A stretch of 64,000 nucleotides of DNA from Toxonevra muliebris. Its lineage: Eukaryota; Arthropoda; Insecta; Diptera; Pallopteridae. The notes under the pieces were generated by a model that made no database searches, had not been told where the DNA came from, and saw nothing but the letters and a program-made list of their open reading frames with translations. The position numbers and the translations under genes were made by a program. The DNA lies in assembly GCA_963691655.1 (NCBI GenBank), contig OY829326.1:16418878-16482877 (forward strand), given 5' to 3'. Below are positions 24,101 to 39,100 of the stretch, piece after piece; positions within the stretch are counted from its first letter, which is position 1, and each line of letters begins with the position of its first letter.

Positions 24101-27100
24101 ATGGAGGTCGAAGACCTATTCACAGATCTAGCCGATGGCATAAAATTACTCAAACTACTTGAGATCATATCATCGGAGAAACTGGGAAAGCCAAATAGCG
24201 GTCGAATGCGAGTTCATAAAATTGAAAATGTCAACAAAAGTTTGGCATTCTTGCACACTAAGGTAAGCGACAGTAGGCAGTAGCCGTAACTAAAACCCAC
24301 CTATATTTATATACATGTGATTGTTTCCAGTAGGAAGTTACATGAATTAATTTTGTGTTATTCTGCTATGAATTTAGGGTTTTATAAACAATTAAATTTG
24401 TTCCAGGGAAGCATTATTGGCAGGTATTGCTTTAGAAAACTGCGATTCAGACAATCGTATTGATAAGTTAAGATATTTACTTTGATTTTGATAAGACAAA
24501 TTTTGTTTGACCCATAACTTAATGGTGTTTTCCTTTCTCGAAAAAATTTAATTTAATTTTACCCTCGTTTGAGCAGAAAATAGAACAACATTTTCACAAT
24601 AGAACAGTATTTATTATTGTAGTCAACATTGTTTTTAAGAATAGAACGTAAAGAAATCAGAACTCCCAAAGAAGGCAGAAAAAATGTAAAATTTTTTTCG
24701 AGAAAAGAAATCGGCTATAAGTCTTACTGGTGTTTAATATGGAGGAATTAATCAAATTAAAAAATTAATCAAAAATCAGAATACTTATTAATTTATTTGG
24801 TTCGGAAAGGGGAAAAAATCAGTGTCATATTGAAGAGGAATCCCAACATTACAGGCAGAAAACATCACAGGCCAAAAAAGTAGATTGCTCGGAGATTTTT
24901 GTGCGCGGAGTCGCAAAGGAAGCTGGTCTGAAGACTTTGAAGATGTAAAGGTTGCAGACAAGAATTTTTTGCAATATTAGTATTAAACTGCTGAAAATTC
25001 CTTCATGAGTATTAGGTCTGACTTCATTCATTCAAGAAAAGTCACTTCTACATTTCCTACTTGGTAGTTGTTTATTTGTATGTGTAAGAAGAGATTCAAT
25101 AGAGTTGTATAGCCAGCCAGCACATGTGCCATAATCCGCACGCAGCAACATCAACAGCAGCTGTCAAGTTTTGTGCGCATGCGCGCAGTTGAATGCGTTC
25201 ATTGCGTGCTTTGTTTTCTTAAATACCTTATATACTCGTATATATGAGGTACTTCTTCCTATACTCTTCTCCAGTCTTTTGTTTTGGTTTTTACTCTTTA
25301 TTTTTTTCTCTTCTGTTTTTTCTTTTTTATTTGAAAGTTCACATCAAATTACAGTCGTCAGCAGTCAACCAAAAAAACCATAAGTCGCAATATTTTACAA
25401 AATATTTAATTACTTTATTTTTTGTATGTTGTTATTTTTTTGTTTTTTAGTTTTCCTTTACCCCCTTCACCAAAACATTTTAAAATTTCTTGCACATTTT
25501 CAGTGCTGTGTGCAATTTATGTTTGGACTTTCTAAACAACAAAACTATGTAACTGAAAATATCTTCAAACAAAAATACCTTTAAACTTTCATTTTATTAT
25601 TTCTCTTTTTTTGTTTGTGTTTTTAAATACCAAAAATATTCATCGAAATAAATCGGTGCATTTCCCATTTAACTAGTAGTAGTAGTAGTAGTAGTAGTAA
25701 GTACATACATACATACAAAAGTATTAAGGAAAATATGTACATATGCAGTAGTAGCTTCACTGAGAAGTCTGTCTCTTCATGCAATTTACTATTATTTGTT
25801 TTTAAGATTAATTTAATGCAGAATGTGTGCGGCTTCACTTTTTCCATCCATCTGCAGCTGCAACTTTAAATTTACAATTTACAATTTTCACAACTGTTTA
25901 CTACATAGTATTTTTTGCTACTACCATTATGTTGTATGTGGTGCTACTGGTAACTACTACATACTTCTTTTGCTAGGCTGGCGTGTGACACAGTTTCTGC
26001 ATCTTATATACATATGTATTTGTTTTTTTTTTTTACTTTCCTTTAGCGGATTTGTTTAATCTAATTAAAACAATGCATGAATTCACATTAATTCACGTAA
26101 TTTAATCACTACATCACTATTGCAGCAATGCGAATATTCATACATATAAATATCTGTATCTACTCTTTTACTTGTACTCATGGCTATGAGTTAAAGTGTA
26201 GTCTTAACTGTGTTGTCTCGTAATGGTAGTCGTAGTTTGTAGCATTCTCAAAAGCTAGAAATGCACCGACAAGTGAAAGTTTAATGACTGATTGTTTTGT
26301 TTTCTGCCTCCACTTACGTCTTACGTGCTTCTAATTTTAGCTCATTAAATTGTTAACATATTATTTTTCCCCGAGGTTCATTTAAAATTATTCATTAACA
26401 TTTGATATTTATTCTAATGAAAATTGTATAAATTTATAGTTTCAGCTTAGTATTCGTATTAAAAGTGACGTGTTTATGATTTATGCAGGTTTGAGAGGGC
26501 TGATTTTTCTAATTATAGGAGAATTATTAGATCAATAGCAAACCCAAAGCCAAGGCCAAAAAGCCTTAAAGCTAAATTTTTTTCAAAATTTAGCTTTAAG
26601 TAGTTAAATAATGTCTTTAAAATTTCAAAATGGGATCTACATTAGTTTAGGAGATAGATACATAGGTGTCGCACTGAGCGTGGTAGTTATGCACTTTAAT
26701 TCATGTATCTCCTACTTTAAAGGTATTATTTAAATACTTTAAACTAAATTTTGAAATATAATTTTTTTTTTTTTAAATGGTCGAAGTTATTAAAATTCTT
26801 TTACTTCCGGTTTGGCGCATATAAAAATTTTAATTTCCGGTCTGATTCCATGGTTGAAAAGAACTTATTTAAATTACCATGTTCAATATTTTATTGTAAA
26901 TTTGCTTAATTCTAAAAATAATTTTTAAAAATTCATATTTCAATTACGTCAATTCTTTAAAAACCCCCATAACTTGGCTAATAAGCTTCATATAAAAAAA
27001 AATTGTGTATACATTTATATTTTCTACAGGTTTAATTAGGCCGAATTTCAACAAATTTCAGAACCTTACTTTTTTTTCGTTGTTCTCTTCACATGAAATG

Positions 27101-30100
27101 CCTCATATTGCACTTGGGGCTAATACTGTTCATAACATCTATGCAGTGTGATTGGTTAGACCAGACAAAGGATCAGTTGAGATTTGACAATATTTTTCTT
27201 AAAATAATCTTGTTTTTCCTGGTTATTATTTTTACCAAACAATTTTAAATTCACTTAATTTTTTACCTTTGTAATTTTCAACCCTTTTGACCCGAAAAAA
27301 ACTGCTGGATGTACAATAATTGTACTAAGTGAAACACTAAAATAAAGTAATATTTTTACTATCCAAAAAATTAAATTTTGGCCGCCGCGTTGGGGGCCCC
27401 TGTCAAAATACTACTGGGACAAATAATGTCATGAACATAAAAAGAGCATAAAATTAAGCCATTTTCACTTCTTTTGTCGTAATTTTTTATAATCTGCTGC
27501 AGAATTTCGCAGCACGTGTTCACTAATATACCGATCACAAATAATTACCGCTGATAACTGAGACACGAACAACAATATTTTATAAAGAGTGATTTCATTG
27601 CTGTTTGGTTTTTGAGTGTCGAATTTTTTAAAGTACCCTTGTGATTCGTGACATGTGTTAAAGTCAAACATCAGTTAGCAATGCCATTTCATCATTGAAG
27701 ACTTAAGTATACCTGAAAAACGCTTACAAACTATTGGATTTTATTATTAAAATTCGTGCTCTGTGAGAAATGTTCTTCGCGCACTTCGACTATTTTGTGG
27801 GCTTTAAGCCGTTGTAACAAAAAAATTTTAAGCAAGAATCTTGGTCTAAAAGCGTATGAAATACAGTTCCTTCAATAACTGAAACTGTGCAGCCTGCCAC
27901 AGCGTCAAAACAATGGACCTATTGAGTGTTAAGTTCGGTGGGCAATTTATCTCACGTTTTGGACCAGTAAGTTGACCACCTCGATCGTGTGATTTGGCGC
28001 TTCCAGATTGTTTTTTGTGGGGTTGCGTAAAGTCATTATCTATGCCGATAAACCAGCGTCAATCGCAGCCTCTGTAAAGGAAAGAACATTGCACGTGTTA
28101 TTAATGTGATACAAACCGCTATGCTCGAAAAAGTGGTTCAAAATTAAACTTTTTGAATGGGTGACTTACGTTGTAAAAAATCACCCTTTACTAAAGATCA
28201 TAAAGAACGGAAAAAATTTATTCCCATGCATAGACTTCAGCCAATTATCCTAGGACGCATATTCAAATGTTTTTGGGATATATTGTCCTATTCGGGTCGA
28301 AAGGGTTAAATAACTACCATAAACAGCCATGCGCGCATTAATATTGAAAACACATAAGTACAATTGACCAACTTTTGATTAACGTGATACAGTCAGTGCC
28401 ACAGTTGCACCTATGCACTGACCACTGCTGTTGCGCCTGTTAATATGTGTGCATATTAGACTTTGCCCCACCCTTCCTTACTACAATTTGACTTGAGCGA
28501 GTGCGCGCATATGATTTTCTGATTTGTAACAAAAACCTAATTTGCGTTTTTAACTTTAAGCCAACAGTTGTGATTGTTGCTAGTTACTAGTTGTTTCTGT
28601 AAGCGTGTGTGTGTGTGATTTAAATGCTATTTAAGCATTTTAATTAACCGCTTCAGCATATATTTTAAAATTAGAAAAGTTGGTTCTGTATATTTATGGC
28701 TAGAATTATATATATGTATTGTGTAATAAAAATATTTAAAAGGCATTTCATAGAAATAGCTATTTAGTTTTTATTGAGTTACTTTTATTTAAAGAGAACT
28801 TTAAGAATTTTTAGAATACCTACATGAGTGGGTTTATGAGAAATATTTTTTTTATATTTAATTTACCGCTTAGTCATAGAATAAAATCGTATTATCGGTG
28901 AGCTATTTGATAGAGCTTTCGAAAAAGCTCTTTTATAGCCTCTTACAAATATATTTTCTATTTTTCCAATATAAATACGTATCTTGTGTAAATCAATGAT
29001 AAAGTTATTAAGGAAAGTATTGAGTAAAACTTTCCACAATATATTCCTTTCTAGAAATGATAACTGATTTTTTTTAAATTTTATTTTATTGCAATTTATA
29101 TTTCATTTCAGGTTCGTTTAGAATCCATTGGTGCCGAGGATATTGTTGATGGCAATCCCAGATTGATTTTGGGTCTTATTTGGACCATAATTTTACGGTT
29201 TCAGATTCAAGAAATTGAAATTGATGTTGTAAGTATGCCATATATTGTTAATAGTTCAGTTTTTTGAGTATGAATTTTCCTAGGATTAATAATAAGAGTA
29301 TTATTTTGTCCTTTCTATGAAAGAGGATAGGGCGCTTTCTGGAATATAATGAAATTCCACGGAAAAAAAAAGATTTGACAAACGAATGAATTATTTCTTT
29401 TCAAACTGACTGTAATAATATTCCATGAAAAACATTACTACCGATCAGCTCTTCGAAGTTAGAATATGAACATCTAGATGTGATAAAAAAATTCAGTGGA
29501 TATAGTTTAATCTGGGAAGTAATTATATCAAAATCGTTCTGTATCTTGTCTTTTCTATTAAAGAAAGATATGGTTTATGTGCACTTTCTAGAAAATACTG
29601 AAATTTCAAAGTCAGAACTTCCCTTTTGAAAGTCAAATACGATTAAAAAAAGAAAGATTAGAGCAACAAATTATTGCTATCGATTTTATAGGGAATTGAA
29701 AATAGCCAAAATTGTCGCTTAACACATAATCGTGATAGAACAATTCAGCATCCAAAATCCCATGGGAAATGACTACGCTGGGGTCGAGCAGAATAAAAAA
29801 TTTCACAGGATTTATTCACATAGGTTTTGATTTCATTTTTATAATTCATTTTGGCAGTAGATAATAAAGCAAAAATATGTTTTTTTTTTATATTAAAAGG
29901 ATGTAAAGTTGCACTATTCACAAATATTTCATGAAAAATACTCTCTAAAAATTATAAAACAGTAGACAAATCTTAGAACTAAATAATTGAATCAAAGTTT
30001 TATGCCTTGTTTAGTGGTAGGTATTGAAAGTGAGCGGCTAGTGAATGGTTTCGTAACGTATATATGTAAATTTCTAGAAATTATGTTTAGGAAACAAATA

Positions 30101-33100
30101 AGTTATTCTTAAAAATAATATTAAACTACCTCTGTGTATTTCAGGATGAAGAAAATGAAACATCTGAGAAACGTTCAGCCAAAGATGCGCTCCTTTTGTG
30201 GTGTCAGCGTAAAACACATGGTTATCCTGGTGTTAACATACAAGATTTCACATCATCATGGCGTTCTGGTTTGGGTTTTAATGCCCTTATTCATTCACAT
30301 CGTCCCGATTTGTTTGAATACAGCACAATTGTTAATGCGAAGAATTCCAATATTGATAATTTGAATCATGCCTTCGATGTGGCTGCATCAGATTTGGGTA
30401 TACCAAGGTGAGTGCAGAAAACAGACCTAAACCTTTAAAAACATATTTTTATGACTTATTAATTCTTAATTTATTAATTTTATGTTCAAGTTTACTCGAT
30501 GCTGAAGATATTGATATTGCGCGTCCCGATGAAAAATCAATCTTAACCTATGTGGCATCATATTATCATACATTTGCACGCATGAAAAACGAACAGAAAA
30601 GTGGAAAACGTATTGCCAATGTAAGTGTCGAATACAATAGAAAAAGTTATTGGCTATTTGAGCCATAGCTAACGGGTGTTTGGTTCTACTGAATGTTGTT
30701 GCTATATTTGTGCTGCAGCTTTGAAAATGTTTTGCATTCGACTCCATCGTTGGAGGCAATTGAAATACAGAATGAAGTCGTTAATAATGATGACCAATAA
30801 CATATTATTTTTCGCTCTACTTCATTTTGAGTTTGTTAACTGACGACGACGACTACGACAATAGGCAGAAAGAATGTGCATAATTGGAATGGGATACAAG
30901 TGCATCATGATTCATATATCTACATATGTAGTTGAAATGGGAAGCGGGGAGGATGTAGCACATAGCAAAAAATTAAAATATGTTTCGCTGCTTTTTTATT
31001 ACCTTGAAAATTTAAATTATTTTGTTTGATTTTGCAGATTGTAGGACAACTTATGGATGCGGATCGCAAGAAAATCAATTATGAACGTTTAACAACAAAT
31101 CTACTTAGTTGGATAAAACAAAAAACAATGGAACTACAAAAACGCGACTTCCCTAATTCACTGGAAGGAATTCAACGGGAATTACTATCGTTTAAAGAGT
31201 ACCGTACCATTGAGAAACCTCCAAAGTAAGATAGTTTATTAAATTGAGCTACTAAAAAAAGTATGGCTCTGATTTCTGTATTTCGCCTATAGATATAAAG
31301 AACGCAGTGAAATTGAGGCACTCTATTTTACAATCAACACTCTATTGAAAGCACTCAATCAGCCGCCATACAATCCCCAAGATGGACAACTCGTTAACGA
31401 TATTGAAAAGGCATGGCAATTGCTCGAGTACGCCGAGCATAATCGTGAAGTTGCGCTGCGCGAAGAACTATTGCGACAGGAAAAGCTCGAACAGCTTAAT
31501 TACAAATTCGAAAAGAAATCGGTATTGCGTGAGGGTTACCTGAAGGAAATGATTCAAGTACTGTCCGATCCACGATACTTGCGTCAAGTGGATGCCACAC
31601 TGAAGAAACATGAGGCCATTTCTGCTGACATTTTAGCGCGTGTAGAACGTTTTAATGATTTGACCGCTATGGCAAATGAGCTCGAACGCGAAAACTATCA
31701 CGGCAAAGAACGTGTAAAGAAACGGGAAGCCGAAGTGATGGAGAAATGGCGTAAGCTTTTGGAACTGTTGGAGAATCAACGTTTGAATTTATCACAAATG
31801 AGCAATTTAATGAATTTGCTACGTGAAATTGCTAGCACCACGGAGACGGTGAAGGATTTACAGATTCAATTCGCCTCTGAAGATGTGGGGCCACATTTGT
31901 TGGGAGTGGAAGAGTTGTTGCAATCGCATTCACTCCAAGAGCTGCAAGTTAATACATTAGGAGAGACGTTAAAGCGTTTTACTCGCCTAACACAACCGTA
32001 CAAAAATTCCGAGCAAAAAGATGCTGTGTTGTTAATTCAACGTATGGGTGAACTGGAGAAAGCTTATGCCGTGTAAGTATTGGCAGCTCATTTATTTTGA
32101 GAGTTTTTTATATTTCTTGTTATATTTTTGCAGCTTGTTGAAGCTCTGTGCTAAGCGTCGGGCTTGCCTCGAAGAAGCGCGCAATTTTCATCATTTCATG
32201 GAGGATTACGACAATGAGGAGGGTTGGCTTGTTGATAAACAACGTATTTGTAAGACCGGTATTACAGCCAAGGATTTGCGTGCAGTGCTCTCGTTGCAGC
32301 AGAAGCACAAAGCTTTGGAGGATGAAATTAAAGGGCGTAAACCGAAATCGGCACAAATGTCAGAGGCTGGCAAGAAGCTGATTGGTGAGAAGCATCCACG
32401 CTCTGCAGAAGTAAAAAGTCGCATAGATTCATTGGCGGAACACTGGAAAGCACTCGAAGATTTGGTGGAATTACGTCGTCGTCAGTTGGAAGATGCCGCT
32501 GAAGCATATCAATTCTATACCGACGCTAATGAAGCTGAGTCATGGCTTAACGAAAAGATGGCACTGGTCAACTCGAGGGATTACGGTAGCGATGAACCAT
32601 CAGCGCAAGCTTTGCTGCAACGTCATCGTGATTTGCAGGGTGAATTGAATGCTTATTCTGGTGATATACTTAATTTGAATCAGCAGGCTGATAAGTTGAT
32701 TAAAGCGGGTATTTGTACTTTGGAGGTACGACATTGAATTTCCAGACTTTAGTTTGTTTCAAATTGTAATAAATAATGATGTATATTTTCAGCTCTCTGC
32801 CAACGAACCTGAGTTGCCCGAAATTGAACAAGAAGAATGGGTGAATGAAACGCGTCTTGTGCCCAAAGAAGTCTGGGAAGATGAATGGGTCGAAAAATTG
32901 GAGCATAAAAAAGTCACTGAAACTAAACTGTTGCCACATATTCGCGCCATGTTCCCTTTCGAGGGTCAAGGCATGAAAATGGACAAAGGTGAAGTTATGC
33001 TGCTCAAATCAAAGACCAATGACGATTGGTGGTGCGTACGTAAAGAAAACGGTCTCGAAGGATTCGTACCAGCGAATTACGTGCGTGAAATTGAACCACG

Positions 33101-36100
33101 CCCAGTTGCCTGCGTTGTACCTAAAGCAGAAAAAGTTAAGAGCCTGCAAAAGGTGAAAAAGACGATTCTAGTGCGACAAGTTGTGCCTGTGAAACGCATC
33201 AAACCCGTTGTTGCAGCGCCAAAACCACTCGTTAAGCGACGCACTTCGACCAACAGTATTAATGAAAATGCGGACAGCGTTGAGAAACGTCAGAAACGCA
33301 TTAATGCCACATACGATGAACTGCAGGAGACAGCTCAAAAACGTCATGCATTGCTGGAGGACTCCATACATCTCTTTGGCTTTTATCGCGAGTGCGACGA
33401 TTTTGAAAAATGGATGAAGGAAAAGGAACGTATGATCAAGTCGGATGACGGGGATGGTGTTGAGAATGCCAAACGTAAGTTTGAGAAAATACTTACCGAT
33501 CTGTCGGCAGCCTCTAGACGCATCGAAGAGATTGATGGCGCTGTTGATAATTTCCGTCGACAAGGCCACTCACAGCTGGACAAGATTATAGCTCGGCAGC
33601 GGCAAATTCATGCGATTTGGCAGCGTTTGAATAACGCTAAAGCACAACGTGAGAAGAGTTTGGAAGGCGCTTCCAGCGTTGAACTTTTTAATCGCACCTG
33701 CGACGAGGCTAAAGTATGGATGAATGAGAAAATGCTACAGCTTGATATGGCAGTTATAACGCCAGATTTGCGTACTGTTCAAGCCTTACAACGTCGTCAT
33801 CAGAATCTGGAAAGAGAATTGGCACCTGTGGAAGAGAAAGTGAAACGTGTCAATCATTTGGGAAATTCGTAAGTGACTGATTTTTTTTAATCGTGTTTCC
33901 CAGCAATCAATGGCATTTTGTTTTTTTTAGTGTAAAAAATGCCTACCCCTCGGAACGTGATAATGTTACTGCACGACAACAAGAAGTGCAAGACATGTGG
34001 GGGCAGGTACATGACAAGGGTAGCGAGTTGAGAGCTCGCATTGAAAACGCTGTGGGCCAGCAAATTTTCAATAATAGGTAAGATGAGTTGTCTCAGTTTA
34101 AATTGTATGCATTTTAAAAATATTTTCGATTTTAGCGCAAAAACTTTACTTGCTTGGATAGATTCTGTAAAGGATCAACTCAACGCCGATGAACCAGCAC
34201 GTGATGTTGAAACAGCCAACAGGTTGCTGAAGAAACACAACGATCTTGGTGACGATATCAATGCTCATGATAATGAATTTGCCGAAGTTATTAATTTGGG
34301 CAAGCAACTTTCCGATGGGAAGCCCAACATGCAGGAGACGGTGAAGATTATAGAACGCCTTAAAGCGGAACAGGACGCCATACATCGGGGTTGGGTAGAG
34401 AAACAAAAATGGCTACAACAATGCGTAGAGTTACAAATATTTAACCGGGAAGCTGATAAAATCGATGCCACCACCAAGAGTCACGAAGCTTTCTTGGAGT
34501 ACAATAATTTAGGCGTGAGTAAATTTGTTTTTATTGAGGAAAGAATGCAGTGAATTTTACAAAATGAATTTGTAGAACTCCCTGGATGAGGTCGAGGCTA
34601 TTTTGAAACGCCACATTGATTTCGAGAAGAGCTTAATGGCTCAGGACAAAATTTTGAAAGGTTTCTCCGACAACGCAGACAAATTGATTGTAAACGATCA
34701 TTACGACTCCAAATAGTAAGTTTTAATCAGCAAGCACGTAAATATGTAACTTGATGACGCTAATTTAAATTTGTACTATTCTCGTAGTATTGATGATAGA
34801 CGTAATCAAGTTTTGGCCAAGCGCAAAGCGGCAAAAGATCGAGCGTTTGAGCGTAAACGTTCTCTACAAGCGTCGAAAGATTATCACAAGTTTGCTGCCG
34901 AAGCTGATGATCTTGCAGTTTGGTTAAATGATAAAACAAAAATCGCTGGTGATGAGAGTTATCGCGACCTTACAAACTTGCCTCGTAAGCTTCAGAAGCA
35001 TAAAGCATTCGAGCGTGAACTTCGCGCCAATGAAGGTCAATTGAGAAATATTAACAAGGATGGCGAGGCGCTAATATCTGCCAAAAACCGAGTACCCGAA
35101 GTGGAAGGCAGAGTTGCCAATTTGAACAAGAAATGGAAAGATTTGTTGCTTCTGTCAGAAGATAAGGGACGCAAATTGGAGCAAGCAGCCTCGCAGCGTG
35201 AACACAATCGTGCTATTGAAGATGCCAAGAAGAAGGTTGACGAATTGAATGCTGCTCTCAGAAGCAAAGATGTGGGCAACGATTTACGCAGCTGTAAAGA
35301 TTTAATAAACAAGCATCAATTGCTTGAGTCCGAGATAACAGTATGGGAGCAGAAGATCGAAGAACTTGTTAATTCGGGCGAAGAAATGGCTCATGAAGGA
35401 CACTTCAACGCAGACAATATCAAGGACGAAACCAAAGATATACAAAATCGTTTCAAACACTTGCGTGATCCAATGCAAAAGCGTCGCGAAGAGTTGGAGG
35501 AGAGCTTGAACTACCACAAGTTTGTGTTTGAATTGGACGCCGAATTCCAATGGATCAACGATCATTTGCCAGCTGCCAAGTCGAAAGAATTGGGACAGAA
35601 TCTACATCAAGCACAAACACTTTCTAAAAAACATAAGAAACTAGAGGCGGAAATTAAAGGCCATCAGCCTATGATTAATAAGGCACTGCAGTCTGGACAG
35701 ACACTCATTGCGCAAGACCACCCGGAGAAGGATAATGTCGAGATATTGTGCACAAGACTGGAAGAAGCTTGGACTGACTTGGATAATCATTCTAATGATC
35801 GCACCAAGAAGCTGGAAATGTCACTCAAAGCACAACAGTACTTATCCGATGCCGGTGAGATTGAATCGTGGTTGGGTGAACGTAACAATGCGCTGCGCTC
35901 CACCGAATATGGACGCGATCGTGATTCTGCTGCGAAGTTGCTAACCAAGCATAAAACAATCGAACTCGAACTAGACACCTATTCGGGCATTGTTACCGAA
36001 ATGGGCCACAATTGTGCCGCTATGGTCTCAGCAGGACATCCAGATAGCAAAATTCTTGCAGCCAAACAACAACTTATCGAGAAAATGTTTAAATCGTTGC

Positions 36101-39100
36101 ACAAATTGGCACAACAACGTCAAATGCGTCTAATGGAAAGTCTGTATATGCACGAATACTTTTTGGAGTCGGATGAAGTGGAACAGTGGATAAAAGAACA
36201 AGAACAGGCTGCATCTTCTGAAGACTACGGTCAAGACTATGAGCATTTGCAACTATTGCAAAATAAATTCGACGATTTGAAGCATCGTGTTGAAGTTGGA
36301 TCAGATCGTGTAAACCAATGCGAGGTGTTGGCTAAGAAACTGGTCGAATCCGAAAGTCCCTACGCTACTGACGTGGAAAAGAGACAAGAACAACTAAGGT
36401 AAGTTACTTATGAAAAAAGTAATAAGATGAAAATATAGCAAATTATTAAAATGTTTTCAGATCATCTTGGGAAAATCTTTTGAAACTGCTTAATCAACGC
36501 GAGCAGAAATTGCATGCTGCTGGTGAAATTCATCGTTTCCATCGCGATGTTGCTGAAGCTCTCTTCCGCATACAAGACAAGAATGCTGCACTTTCTTCAG
36601 AACTGGGCAAAGATTTGAACTCAGCTTTGGCTTTGCTACGTAAACATGAGGGATTCGAAAACGATCTTGTCGCTTTAGAAGCGCAGCTGCAAGTACTGGT
36701 AGAGGATTCAGTTCGCTTACAAGCAAAATACCCTTCTAATGCATCTGCCATTGCACAGCAACAAGATAAAGTGGTTGCAGCTTGGAATGATCTGAAAGAA
36801 AGATCGGGTGCACGTGGTGATCGTTTGGCTGCAAGTTCCGATTTGCAATCCTTCCTTACCGATGTACGTGACATCATGTCGTGGTCATCAAACTTGCGTG
36901 CCGCTCTTCAAGCCGAAGAGCATGTTAGTGATGCTGCTGGAGCGACAGCTTTGAAAATTCAACACGATGCTATATATGGTGAGATTGAAGCTCGTGAAGA
37001 GAAATTCCGTTATTTGAATGAGCTCAGCGATTCAATGGTTCAAACTGGGCATTATGCTGCAGCCGAAGTCGAAGAGAAATGCTCCGCTATGTTGGATGAG
37101 CGTCAAAAATTGCACACCGCTTGGAACAAGAAGAAAATTATGCTTGAGCAAAAAATTGACTTGTTCTGTTTCCTGCGCGATGCTAAGCAAATCGACAATC
37201 TATCGAGCTCTCAGCAAGCAGCTTTGACAAGCTCTGACTTTGGTCAAACCGTTGAGGATGTGCAAAATCAAATAAAGAAACATGATGAATTTGAACGTCT
37301 TATACAAACACAAGAGGATAAGGTTTCTCTTTTGCAAGAACATGGGCGTAAACTCATTGAACAACGCCATTACGACAGTGCCAATATCCAAACTATATTA
37401 CAAGGCGTGCTCGCGCGGAGACAGAAGGTAAAAGATCTATGCGCCGTGCGCCGTTACAAACTGGAAGATGCTCTTCTCTATGCACAGTTCGTGCGTGATT
37501 GTGCTGAGGCAGAGTCATGGATAAATGAAAAGAAAAAGAAACTTGAAGCCGATGCTGCAAGTTATGCCGAAGTATCAAATTTGGATGAGAAGATTAAAAA
37601 ACTGCAAAAGCATCAAGCCTTCCAAGCTGAGGTTGCTGCCAATCAGGGACGTATAAAGGAAATTCAGGAAACGGGCCTCATTTTGTTAACTAAACAACAT
37701 GAATCATCTCCGGAAATAAAACAGGCAATCGAACGTGTAGTGACTGCCTGGAAGAGTTTACTCGATGAATTGGATACTCGTGGACGTGGCCTGGAGGAAG
37801 CACAAGACATATTGGAATTCAACAACCAATTGGATAAGATTGCGGCGTGGATACGCGATAAGGAAATGATGATTCAAGCCAGCGACACTGGACGCGATTT
37901 GGAACATTGCAGCGCGCTTATGCGTAAATTAGATGATGTTGATTCTGATATGCGTGTGGACGATCAACGCGTTAAGCACATCAATACTCTAGCCGATAAG
38001 CTAATACACCAAGGTGAGATCCCTGCAGAGACCAAGAACATTGATAAACGTCGTCGTGACTTCAACAACAAGTGGCGCCAACTGCAAGTTGGGTTAAATG
38101 CGTATCGCAATTTACTCGGCGGTGCACATGAAATCCACGTTTTCAATCGTGATGTAGACGATACTTCGGATCGCATTGCAGAAAAGGCTTTAGCAATGAG
38201 CTCTGAAGACACTGGACGCGATTTGACAGCTGTCGAGACATTGATACGCCGCGAAGATGCTTTGGAACGCGATATGTCCGCTGTAACACAAAAGATCGCT
38301 GAACACGAAAACGATGCGCAAACGCTACAGAAAAAGTATCCGGATCGCGCCAAGGATATTGAGAAAAAAATTGAAGAGCTGCGATTATCGTGGAAGAACT
38401 TACAAGATTTATCTGTTAAGCGGCGTGCTATCCTCAATGAAGCTTACCTTGTACACAAATTTGTATCTGATGTGAAAGAACTAGAATTGTGGGTCAACGA
38501 CATGACTAAGAAGATGAATGCAGCTCAGGCACCAATGACCATCAACGATTGCGAAAATCAATTGGAGTTACATCAAGAAAGAAAAGTTGAAATAGATGGA
38601 CGTGATAAACCTTTTAGGGATCTAAAAGCTCATGGCGAAACTCTCATTAGCAAAGATAAGCCTGCCGATGTTAAGCACTACCTAACAATCCTGGAAGATT
38701 TGCACGCATCTTTGCATGACGCATGGAATGAGCGTGCCAAAGATCTTACTGAGGCTCACCAATTGCATTTGTTCAAGGCACAAGTAGAGCAGGTTGAAAT
38801 TTGGCTTGCAAATAAGGAAGCCTTTTTGAATAATGATGATTTGGGTGATTCTTATACCGCCGTTGAGCGTCTCATTAAGAAGCATGATGCCTTTGAGAAG
38901 TTGCTGGATTCTGATAATGTGGATGAACTTCAGAATTTTGCCAGAGGAATCCTAGAAGGTGAACCCAAAGATGGTGACGTTATTCGAGAGAAATTGGCAT
39001 ATGTACTGAAACGCAAAGATAAATTGAATGCGTTCTCCGAGGAACGCAAACAAAAGCTACTGCAATCTCTACAATTGCAAGAATTTTTACGCAGTCTTTA

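Larger units (their letters stand above)
24263..29111. other. kst: kst intron 3 (4.8 kb)
   Basis: Intron inside the CH1-coding region. It holds a decayed transposase fragment (24.8-25.0 kb), a (GTA)n microsatellite at about 25,674-25,699, a GC patch with an NRF-1-type site at 25,174-25,185, and a small hairpin at 26,565-26,600. A DUF4817-type transposon fossil nested inside another inverted-repeat pair follows at 27.3-28.3 kb. Confidence 0.7.

Noticed and set aside
25171..25450. Phe/Leu-rich small frames in kst intron 3
   Set aside because: They arise from T-rich intron sequence; the hydrophobic composition is not evidence of a membrane protein.
33168..33569. 133-codon minus-strand frame over the SH3 exon of kst
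   Set aside because: It lies fully opposite a well-supported coding exon and reads as a shadow of it.
37964..38437. 157-codon open frame on the minus strand inside kst
   Set aside because: It is antisense to the continuous spectrin-coding exon, Ser/Arg-rich from reverse-translated repeats, and has no recognisable domain.
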